Below the pieces are notes generated by a model. The model did no database searches. It was given only the letters and a program-made list of their open reading frames with translations, and was not told the DNA's origin. The translations under genes and the position numbers were made by a program. DNA of 5,668 nt from Spirochaetota bacterium (GTDB taxonomy: Bacteria; Spirochaetota; Spirochaetia; SZUA-6): positions 1-5,668 of the forward strand of contig QNBI01000157.1 in NCBI GenBank assembly GCA_003641675.1. The letters are read 5' to 3'. Positions within the stretch are counted from its first letter, which is position 1. Every line of letters starts with the position of its first letter. Below, in pieces: positions 1 to 5,668 of the stretch.

Positions 1-440
1 ACAGATGGAGGAAGTGTAGCATAGTCCGATGTCATAACCGCACCTGCAGTGCCTTCATCGTACGAAGTTAGCCTTCGTATATCCTCCCTCTCCGCCTGCG
101 CAAGTGCTGGAAGCACGGCTCTTTGTTTATCCTCCGGCAGCAGTTTAAAAAGGTCAGCACGTTCATCCGGAGGCATATCCGTAATTAGCTTTACAATATC
201 ATTCCGTTTTAATGTTCCTATAATTTCCACCTGCAGGTTCTCATAGAGACGGCTAAATATCTCTGATCTAAGAGGATATCCTGTATTTTTTAAAACCGCC
301 CAGGCATCCTCCGGCGTTAAAGAGGAAAGAAGCTCCGCTATTTCCGCCGGATGTCTCGTCTCACAGAAATCCTTAAGACCTTCAAAGTTTCCTTTTGAAA
401 GCATCTCTATAAGCTGAGGAAGGAGTATCGTATTTTTCAC
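1..440 (-). CDS. mgtE: Magnesium transporter MgtE, N-terminal part (runs off left edge)
   Basis: MgtE is a homodimeric inner-membrane Mg2+ channel; its cytoplasmic N domain and CBS pair sense Mg2+ and gate the pore. Only the first 146 codons are here. Reading from a GTG at 440-438, residues 1 to about 125 form the helical MgtE_N repeat domain, with typical pieces such as HPAEIAELLSSLTPEDAW (30-47) and MPPDERADLFKLLPEDKQR (89-107). The first CBS domain then begins at YDEGTAGAVMTSDYATL (127-143), matching the family signature in which an acidic, Gly-containing stretch leads into a V/I-M-T segment. The second CBS domain and the membrane part lie outside the window. The GTG start is supported by a perfect AGGAGG six bases upstream. 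The gene follows the DUF2804 gene on the same strand after 117 bases and could be co-transcribed. The gap looks too short for an M-box Mg2+ riboswitch. Family assignment is firm; transport activity is inferred. Confidence 0.94.
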   Translation of the reverse strand, partial: MKNTILLPQLIEMLSKGNFEGLKDFCETRHPAEIAELLSSLTPEDAWAVLKNTGYPLRSEIFSRLYENLQVEIIGTLKRNDIVKLITDMPPDERADLFKLLPEDKQRAVLPALAQAEREDIRRLTSYDEGTAGAVMTSDYATLPPS

Positions 441-446
441 CTAGAA

Positions 447-452
447 CCTCCT
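447..452 (-). promoter_or_regulatory. Ribosome binding site of mgtE
   Basis: On the minus strand this reads AGGAGG, a perfect Shine-Dalgarno core, with six bases before the GTG codon at 440-438. It decides in favour of the non-ATG start, because the reading matches the MgtE N domain from its first residues. Confidence 0.8.
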
Positions 453-544
453 GAAGCGCACAGACGAGTATTACAAAAAATATAAAAAAAACAATAGTAA
501 TGCTTGCCATGGGGCTCTAAGCCTAATCGGCTATAACAATAGAA

Positions 545-561
545 GTAGGTTTTCTTCCTAC
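545..561 (-). terminator. Weak hairpin overlapping the DUF2804 stop codon
   Basis: On the minus strand GTAGG and CCTAC can pair into a five-base-pair stem with a seven-base loop. The stem includes the TAG stop of the DUF2804 gene. The following bases (TTCTATTGTT) are only loosely U-rich, so this is at best a poor intrinsic terminator. Read-through into mgtE is plausible. Confidence 0.2.
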
Positions 562-1601
562 CACCAGTTTAAAACATCTTCGGCAAACCCGAGCAGTGAA
601 TTTATTTTTAACTTTTCTCCGCTGTCCAGTACTGCTTCTCCGCTAAAATAACCAAAGACTTGATGCTGTACCGATTTGATAAACAGCAGATTAGTCGATG
701 AATTTCTATCAATGAGCGGAATAAAATCCATTTTAAATCTTTCATCGCTGCTCGTAAACTTCCAGGGTTTCATATAATTTTTTTTATCAATATGAAATAC
801 AATTTCATCCAGCTTATGAGCTTTCCCGTTATAAAAAAGTGCATTTTCGGAGGCCGATGTTCTGTCACTGAAGCCGTAGCCGATATTAAAGCCGAAAGGT
901 TTACCGTTTATATAAGAAGAGGCTGAACCCCAATACCATCTGTTTTTATAGGTCCACACGCCTCTGCCCCAGTCTAAACCTCCCATACTGGTTTCGGGAG
1001 AAAAATTGTATTTTTTACTTCCTGCCTGCACCCAGCCATGAACCGGCATGCAGTTAACTTTCTCGTTATAGTAAAATGCTGTCCTCTTCTCTTTCCATGA
1101 TGTTGCAATTACCATTGTATCCATATCCGGATCCTGATAAAGGATCAATTCTCCGGTTAACCCTCTCTCGCCGGAAGAAAGCGTAAAGCCGGGTGCATCA
1201 ATTTTAATTCTGCGCTGCGGCAGCTGGTAATCATACTCGAGACTCAGCTTTTTATCGGCAAAAGAAACTTTGCCATTCTCGGGATTAGAGGAGAGGCCTG
1301 TTTTACCCATCGGAAATAGAGACATGGTATCACACTGGGAAACAGTCTCTGCTTTAAAATCAAGCAGTGCCACCGAGGTAAGTCCAAGATAACCCAGATC
1401 CGACAAGGTAAAGGTAATTCCAATTTTCTGTGAATCATCCAGAATGTAGAAATAATCCCATTCTTTTATTCTTAAAGGCGATGCATGAATTTTACTACGT
1501 TCATAATCCAGGAGTGCATGTCTTGACCATCCCTCTTCGGAAAGAGTACCGTCATCTTTTAATAGCGGCTGTCTTTTTATAATTTCATGCTGACTTTTCA
1601 T
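558..1601 (-). CDS. DUF2804 family protein
   Basis: The biochemical role of DUF2804 is not known to me. Read from the ATG at 1601 the product has 347 residues, a normal family length. It opens with MKSQHEIIKRQPLLKDDGTL, the usual family N-terminus (basic/polar stretch, then PLL, then an acidic-Gly turn). Family landmarks follow: LDWGRGVW (209-216), WYWGSAS (222-228), FGFNIGYGF (236-244), SENALFYNGK (251-260), PWKFTSSDERF (279-289), DR (298-299) and a C-terminal LGFAEDVLNWW. The composition is rich in aromatic and beta-forming residues. No signal peptide or membrane segment is seen, so a cytoplasmic location is likely. The frame stays open to an ATG at 1715, which would add 38 residues, but that extension is Ile/Lys-rich, resembles translated spacer and has no ribosome binding site; ATGs at 1604 and 1622 are also possible. 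The gene is divergent from UPF0182 and upstream of mgtE on the same strand. Family call firm, start moderately sure. Confidence 0.9.
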   Translation of the reverse strand: MKSQHEIIKRQPLLKDDGTLSEEGWSRHALLDYERSKIHASPLRIKEWDYFYILDDSQKIGITFTLSDLGYLGLTSVALLDFKAETVSQCDTMSLFPMGKTGLSSNPENGKVSFADKKLSLEYDYQLPQRRIKIDAPGFTLSSGERGLTGELILYQDPDMDTMVIATSWKEKRTAFYYNEKVNCMPVHGWVQAGSKKYNFSPETSMGGLDWGRGVWTYKNRWYWGSASSYINGKPFGFNIGYGFSDRTSASENALFYNGKAHKLDEIVFHIDKKNYMKPWKFTSSDERFKMDFIPLIDRNSSTNLLFIKSVQHQVFGYFSGEAVLDSGEKLKINSLLGFAEDVLNWW

Positions 1602-1607
1602 CATTAA

Positions 1608-1636
1608 ATTGTAAATACTCATATTAAAAATATCAA
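1608..1636 (-). promoter_or_regulatory. Sigma-70-type promoter for the DUF2804 gene
   Basis: The minus strand carries TTGATA (1636-1631), a 17-base spacer and TACAAT (1613-1608); each box differs from the consensus by one base. The expected transcription start, seven bases past the -10 box, falls at about 1601, the first base of the preferred DUF2804 ATG. This suggests a leaderless mRNA, in line with the absence of a Shine-Dalgarno sequence there. The region is very AT-rich, so a chance match is possible. Confidence 0.45.
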
Positions 1637-1719
1637 GAGTTAAAAAACTTATTTCATCAGATAAAATACTATATCTTTTTATTTTATTCTCTGTTATTAT
1701 TCTTCTTACTATCATTAAA

Positions 1720-1724
1720 AGAGG
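1720..1724 (+). promoter_or_regulatory. Ribosome binding site of the UPF0182 gene
   Basis: AGAGG lies five bases before the ATG at 1730 and supports that start. The promoter for this strand is not clear. A TAAAAT at 1662-1667 could serve as a -10 box, but the sequence 17 bases upstream (GTTAAA) matches a -35 box poorly. Confidence 0.55.
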
Positions 1725-1729
1725 TTAAA

Positions 1730-4438
1730 ATGACAAAGAAAAACAAAGTTCTTATTATCCTTTCTGTGATTGCGGCTGCAGCTATTCTTCTCTTTATAGG
1801 AGTAAGCCTGTGGCTTAATATAACGTGGTTCAGTAGACTTGGTTATATAAAAGTATTCACCACAATCCTCTGGGCGAAGGTGGCCCTGTGGTTGATATTT
1901 TTTGTAATTTTCTTTCTCTTTGCGGGAGCAAATCTTTTAATAGCCTTTAGAAAGGGAAAGATAGATAAACTACAGATTCAGCAGGCCGGCATGCCGGAAG
2001 AGATAAATAAAAAGACCGGCGTTATTCTTTCCGTTTTAACGCTCTTAGTACTTGCCCTTTTTATGGCAAACAGCGCACTTAAAAACTGGGATATTGTACT
2101 AAAGTTTTTTCACAAGACAAACTTTAACTTAAAAGACCCTGTCTACAGTAGAGATGTTTCCTACTATGTCTTTACTCTGCCCTTTTATCTCTTTCTTAAA
2201 ACATGGGCATTAACCTCTGTTATTCTGACAGCTCTTGCCGTAGGTTTTCTCTATTTCCTGTCCGGTCATGTAAAAGCGGAAAACAACAAGTATACTTTCA
2301 GCAGCAATGCAAAGAAACATATTCTCGTTTTACTGGTTCTGGTTACCCTGCTCATTGCATGGCACTACTGGCTTAAACGATATCAGCTTCTATTCTCCAC
2401 AAAGGGACTAATATTCGGTGCAAATTTTACAGATGTTAAGGTAGTTAGACCCGCCTATATACTAATAATTGCGATTTCTCTTCTTACTGCGGTTTTAACA
2501 TATATAAGCGTTATAAAGAACTCTTTCCGGCAAATGCTTATTGGTTACGGAATACTTATAGGCTCTGTAGTACTGTTTCTCGGAATAACTCCGGTCATTA
2601 TCCGGCAGTTTGTTGTTAAACCCAATGAGCTTAAAATGGAACTCCCCTATATAAAAGACAACATTCGGTTTACAAGAAACGGATACGATTTAAACAGTAT
2701 AGCCAAAAAGGCATTTCCGGTACAGGCTTCCCTTACAGCAGATGATTTCGCTGAAGGTTCAAATATAACAAAACACTTTAGACTGTGGGACAGACGTCCG
2801 TTAAAATCTACGTTTTCACAGCTGCAGGAGTTTAGACTTTACTATGACTTTAACAGTGTAAGCACGGACAGGTATCACTTTGATAAAACTTACAGACAGG
2901 TTATGATATCCGCCCGTGAAATTAACGACGCAAATTTCCCACCTGCCGCTCAGACATGGGTTAACTTAAAACTTCAATATACCCACGGCTACGGCGTAGT
3001 TATGACTCCCGTAGATGAAATAGGCCAGGAAGGGCTGCCCTCTTTAATAATTAAAGATATCCCCCCAAAAATCTCCGTACCGTTAAAAATTGACAGACCG
3101 GAAATTTATTACGGAGAAGAAACCTCATCGTATGTAATAGGAAACACAAAGATACAGGAATTTGACTACCCCAAGGGAAACGATAATGTAACTACTCACT
3201 ACAATGGAACCGGAGGAATTCAGGTTAAAAACGGATGGCGGAAATTCCTGTTCGCCGTTAAATTTTTAAGTACGGATATTCTCTTCACAAACTATGTAAC
3301 ACCGAGCAGCAGGATTATGATCTACAGAAGTATCCAGCAGAGAGTCCCCACTATTGCGCCCTTTTTAACCTTTGACCAAAGCCCGTATATCGTTGTTTCG
3401 GGAGGAAGACTCTACTGGATTGTAGATGCCTATACAAAAACGGATAAATTTCCATACTCCAACATATACAAAGACGGTTTTAACTACATAAGAAACTCGG
3501 TTAAAATTACAATAGACGCATACAACGGTGATGTTAATTTCTATATTGTGGATAAAAAAGACCCTTTAATAGAAACCTATAGAAAGATATTCCCGACACT
3601 GTTTAAAGATTTCTCCGATATGCCCAAAGATTTAAAACTGCATGTTAGGTACCCTAAATATCTATTCAATGCACAGGCGAATATGTATGCTGTTTATCAT
3701 ATGACAGACCCTCAGGTATTCTACAACAAAGAGGACAAATGGCAGGTCCCGCATGAGATATACGGAGATAAAGAAACCGTTATGAACCCTTACTATGTCA
3801 TAGTTAAATTCCCGGGTAATAAAGAACGTTATGAATATGTACTTATGATGCCCTTTACCCCGCTAAATAAAAACAACATGGTTTCATGGTTTGCTGCCAT
3901 GTGCGATCCTGAAAACTACGGCAACATAGTTGAGTATCAGTTCCCCAAGGAAAAACTTATTTTCGGGCCAATGCAGATAGAATCCAGGATAGACCAGAAT
4001 ACGGAGATTTCAAAGCTCTTTACCCTCTGGGGACAGAAGGGCTCCACGGTTATAAGGGGTAATCTGCTCGTATATCCTATTAAGAATTCCATTCTCTACG
4101 TTGAACCTATATATTTAAGGGCGGAAAAAAGCGAACTCCCCGAATTAAAGAGGGTTGTGGTAGCGTATCAGGATAAAATCGGAGTCGGTATTAATCTAGA
4201 AGATGCATTAAATGAAATATTCTTAGGCACCCATGCCAAAGCTAAAGTTCCTGCAGCTGCCGAAGGACAGACTGCAAAACCGTTTAAAACTCTGGGTACA
4301 CAGGAGCTAATAAAGCAGGCGGTAATAGATTTTAACACAGCACAGGAAAAACTCCGCGCAGGCGATTTTGCAGGATACGGTGAATACACAAAGAAGCTTC
4401 AGAAAGTTCTAACAGATCTTTCTAATAGTGTTGAATAG
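1730..4438 (+). CDS. UPF0182 family integral membrane protein (COG1615)
   Basis: A full-length, 902-residue member of UPF0182, a conserved membrane family of unknown function that includes Mycobacterium tuberculosis Rv0064 and Rv3193c. Seven hydrophobic segments are visible at about 7-29, 47-72, 97-114, 147-176, 196-214, 241-262 and 269-291. Lys-rich loops at 73-96 and 178-196 and the Lys-rich N-terminus suggest a cytoplasmic N-terminus, which puts the roughly 600-residue remainder outside the cytoplasm (inference). Family landmarks are [17 protein letters not shown] (136-152), [12 protein letters not shown] (297-308), LWDRRPL (352-358), [10 protein letters not shown] (396-405), [12 protein letters not shown] (417-428), RPEIYYGE (456-463), EFDYPKG (477-483), WIVDAYT (563-569), [16 protein letters not shown] (585-600), FYNKEDKW (664-671) and [14 protein letters not shown] (771-784). 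An Ala/Pro-rich linker near 837-850 precedes a C-terminal helical tail. FDQSPY (548-553) departs from what I recall as a D-x-D-P-Y family motif. There is a single cysteine, Cys725. The start is supported by AGAGG. The gene is followed after 31 bases by a damaged patatin gene. Confidence 0.97.
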   Translation: MTKKNKVLIILSVIAAAAILLFIGVSLWLNITWFSRLGYIKVFTTILWAKVALWLIFFVIFFLFAGANLLIAFRKGKIDKLQIQQAGMPEEINKKTGVILSVLTLLVLALFMANSALKNWDIVLKFFHKTNFNLKDPVYSRDVSYYVFTLPFYLFLKTWALTSVILTALAVGFLYFLSGHVKAENNKYTFSSNAKKHILVLLVLVTLLIAWHYWLKRYQLLFSTKGLIFGANFTDVKVVRPAYILIIAISLLTAVLTYISVIKNSFRQMLIGYGILIGSVVLFLGITPVIIRQFVVKPNELKMELPYIKDNIRFTRNGYDLNSIAKKAFPVQASLTADDFAEGSNITKHFRLWDRRPLKSTFSQLQEFRLYYDFNSVSTDRYHFDKTYRQVMISAREINDANFPPAAQTWVNLKLQYTHGYGVVMTPVDEIGQEGLPSLIIKDIPPKISVPLKIDRPEIYYGEETSSYVIGNTKIQEFDYPKGNDNVTTHYNGTGGIQVKNGWRKFLFAVKFLSTDILFTNYVTPSSRIMIYRSIQQRVPTIAPFLTFDQSPYIVVSGGRLYWIVDAYTKTDKFPYSNIYKDGFNYIRNSVKITIDAYNGDVNFYIVDKKDPLIETYRKIFPTLFKDFSDMPKDLKLHVRYPKYLFNAQANMYAVYHMTDPQVFYNKEDKWQVPHEIYGDKETVMNPYYVIVKFPGNKERYEYVLMMPFTPLNKNNMVSWFAAMCDPENYGNIVEYQFPKEKLIFGPMQIESRIDQNTEISKLFTLWGQKGSTVIRGNLLVYPIKNSILYVEPIYLRAEKSELPELKRVVVAYQDKIGVGINLEDALNEIFLGTHAKAKVPAAAEGQTAKPFKTLGTQELIKQAVIDFNTAQEKLRAGDFAGYGEYTKKLQKVLTDLSNSVE

Positions 4439-4452
4439 CACTTTTGACAGGC

Positions 4453-4458
4453 AGGAAG
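4453..4458 (+). promoter_or_regulatory. Ribosome binding site of the patatin-like gene
   Basis: AGGAAG lies 11 bases before the ATG at 4470, a somewhat long spacing. The product begins directly with the family's first beta strand ([14 protein letters not shown]), so this ATG is the natural start. No promoter is evident in the 31 bases after the UPF0182 stop, which favours co-transcription. Confidence 0.45.
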
Positions 4459-4469
4459 CTTTTACGAAA

Positions 4470-5340
4470 ATGAAAATAGGTTTAGCCCTCGGAGGCGGTG
4501 GAGCAAGAGGGTTGGCCCATATAGGTGTTTTAAAGGTTCTTGAGAATAGGGGGATTAAGCTGGCCTGCATTACAGGCTCCATATAGGCGCTATTGTCGGC
4601 GGAATGTATGCATGGCTTCATGATGCAGATGTCCTGGAGGAAAAGGCGCTTGAGTTTCTAAACAGTCCCTCTTTAAACAGGTTGGAATAGACTTCTTTAA
4701 CAGATCCCGATCAAAAACCGGAGGGGTACGTAATGAGCACCTGTGGTCAAAAATCAGACTTAGAATATCATTTCTAAAAACAATAAAAAGCCCTTCGATT
4801 ATAAGCTCCAGGCAGACAGAAAAGTTATTTGCTTTTATCCCCCATATACCCATAGAGGAGCTTGCCATTCCCTTTTCTGCAATAGCAACGGATATTATTT
4901 CCGGAGAGGAGATTGTACTGGACAGGGGCGACCTCAAGACTGCGGTTAAGGCAAGCGCCGCTATTCCGGGAGTGTTCCCGCCGGTGCAGTTAGACAATTA
5001 CCTTCTCCTCGACGGTGGAGCATCGGACAGTATTCCGGTGCATGTGGTTAAGCAGAGAGGGGCAGATTTTATTATTGCAGTTGATGTGCCCCATTGTATT
5101 AGAAAAATGAAAAAAATATCCAATGCCCTGAGTATCATTCACAGAATAGACGATATAACAACCTTTCATCTAACACAGGAAAGGCTTGCCGGTTCGGACT
5201 TTATTATACAGCCTACTGTAAGGGATATAAACTGGTACGAGTTCGACCGGGCAGACGAAATTATTAAACTCGGAGAAAAAGCCGCAGAACAGGCTCTGTC
5301 GCATCTTTACAAACTCTTAGCTGAACCCTTTACAAAATAA
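4470..5340 (+). pseudogene. Patatin-like phospholipase (RssA type), disrupted by two frameshifts
   Basis: Patatin-like enzymes are Ser-Asp dyad lipid acyl hydrolases. The original product would have been about 290 residues. The start, ATG 4470, gives [20 protein letters not shown], with the oxyanion-hole loop GGGGARG at 8-14. At 4581-4586 the frame hits TAG in the middle of the nucleophile elbow. Restoring one base (TCC AGT ATA GGC) gives G-S-S-I-G and reading resumes as [11 protein letters not shown], so the deletion removes the catalytic-serine codon (position 38). A second stop, TAG at 4688-4690, follows a lost G in TTGGGAATA; with it restored the frame reads RLGIDFFNRS and stays open to TAA at 5338-5340. 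The later part is well preserved: AIPFSAIATDI, the KASAAIPGVFPPV block and the dyad motif DGG (Asp about 182, at 5011-5013). No slippery heptamer suggests recoding. As written the first frame gives only 38 residues. It is either a genuine recent pseudogene or two sequence errors; the downstream frame could start only at a GTG (4972) and would lack the active-site serine. Confidence 0.9.
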
Positions 5341-5422
5341 CCACAAAACAGCAGTCTATTAACAGCGGTAAGACAATATTTAAACCGGCAATTCTTTTAA
5401 AAACAACACTTTGTAATAATAA

Positions 5423-5668
5423 AAGAGAGAATATAATAAAAAGGGACAATATTTTTTAACAGGGTCGCAGTATTTTTTTTAATGGAGAAGGTATCCGAAA
5501 GTCTTGCAGGCAGAGGGGGAATAATAAAGCTGCTAACTCTGTCTGCAGAAGAGATTGTTCACTCATCAGATGAAAAACTCATCGGGATTAATTAAATCCT
5601 ATACTGTCCTTATCGAGCATAGCTAATGATGTAGGTATTTCACCTAACACTGCAAAGTCATGGTTGTC
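5423..5668 (+). pseudogene. Remnant of AAA_14/DUF4143 ATP-binding protein (runs off right edge)
   Basis: Three consecutive pieces of one protein family appear in three different frames. Block A (about 5423-5479) reads YNKKGQYFLTGSQYFF, matching the AAA_14 stretch just before the sensor region (GQ-hydrophobic-LTGSQ). Block B, from ATG 5482 to TAA 5593-5595, reads LMEKVSESLAGRGGIIKLL then TLSAEEI, matching the following SLAGR segment and the L-S-x-x-E-I linker. A and B differ by one lost T in the poly-T run at 5473-5480. Block C (5610-5668) reads LSSIANDVGISPNTAKSWLS, matching the DUF4143 helix-turn-helix-like segment that normally lies over 100 residues later. The Walker A and B part is missing upstream, and the intervening DUF4143 portion is lost between B and C. 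Intact members are P-loop ATPases often found in variable regions; their role is mostly unknown. This copy cannot make a functional protein unless it continues differently outside the window. Confidence 0.82.

Noticed and set aside
49..246. Open frame of 65 codons on the plus strand
   Set aside because: It lies antisense to the mgtE N domain, which matches its family along its whole length. The plus-strand product is Ser-rich and resembles nothing I recognise.
441..557. M-box magnesium riboswitch upstream of mgtE
   Set aside because: The 117-base spacer looks too short, and I see no set of paired stems typical of the M-box. An AGCC-GGCT hairpin of four base pairs near 520-532 is too weak to call.
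1244..1438. Open frame of 64 codons on the minus strand
   Set aside because: It is an out-of-frame shadow inside the DUF2804 gene, with no ribosome binding site and no recognisable family.
4575..4692. Programmed ribosomal frameshifting to rescue the patatin protein
   Set aside because: Two successive -1 events would be needed, neither site has a slippery X-XXY-YYZ heptamer, and the first shift would place His rather than Ser at the nucleophile position.
4168..4997. Three minus-strand open frames (4168-4389, 4409-4621, 4590-4997)
   Set aside because: They are antisense to the UPF0182 C-terminus and to the patatin gene. The plus-strand reading shows clear family motifs, while the minus-strand products do not.
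4972..5340. A separate 122-residue gene starting at GTG 4972
   Set aside because: The frame is open well upstream to 4687 and its residues are the C-terminal half of the patatin domain. It is a piece of the broken gene, not an independent gene.
5365..5400. Possible terminator after the patatin gene (CGGT...ACCG followed by a short T run)
   Set aside because: The stem has only four base pairs around a 13-base loop and the T run is short, so it is not a convincing intrinsic terminator.

Overview
This is an AT-rich bacterial stretch, and the source organism cannot be named from it. The combination of an MgtE-type Mg2+ transporter, a UPF0182 membrane protein, a DUF2804 protein and relics of an AAA_14/DUF4143 ATPase occurs in several low- to mid-GC bacterial lineages. 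Nothing here is diagnostic of one phylum.

Layout, left to right. Positions 1-440 (minus strand) hold the first 146 codons of mgtE, which runs off the left edge. Positions 441-557 are a short spacer with A/T runs, the mgtE ribosome binding site and a weak hairpin. Positions 558-1601 (minus strand) hold a complete DUF2804 gene; its frame stays open to 1715, but the start near 1601 fits the family better. A good -35/-10 pair sits exactly where it would give a leaderless message from that start. Positions 1602-1729 are the divergent control region. Positions 1730-4438 (plus strand) hold an intact 902-residue UPF0182 protein with seven predicted membrane segments and a large domain predicted to lie outside the cytoplasm. 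Only 31 bases later, 4470-5340 (plus strand) holds a patatin-like phospholipase gene broken by two single-base deletions, the first inside the catalytic-serine codon. After an 82-base spacer with no convincing signal, 5423-5668 (plus strand) holds scrambled remains of an AAA_14/DUF4143 ATPase, in three frames and with a large internal deletion, running off the right edge.

Working together: UPF0182 and the patatin gene look like a two-gene transcription unit, divergent from DUF2804, which may read on into mgtE. UPF0182 and DUF2804 have no established function, so no pathway can be claimed. The most notable features are the concentration of gene damage in the right-hand 1.1 kb, next to a perfectly open 2.7-kb gene, and the possible leaderless start of the DUF2804 gene. 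I found no RNA gene, CRISPR array, insertion sequence or clearly novel system.
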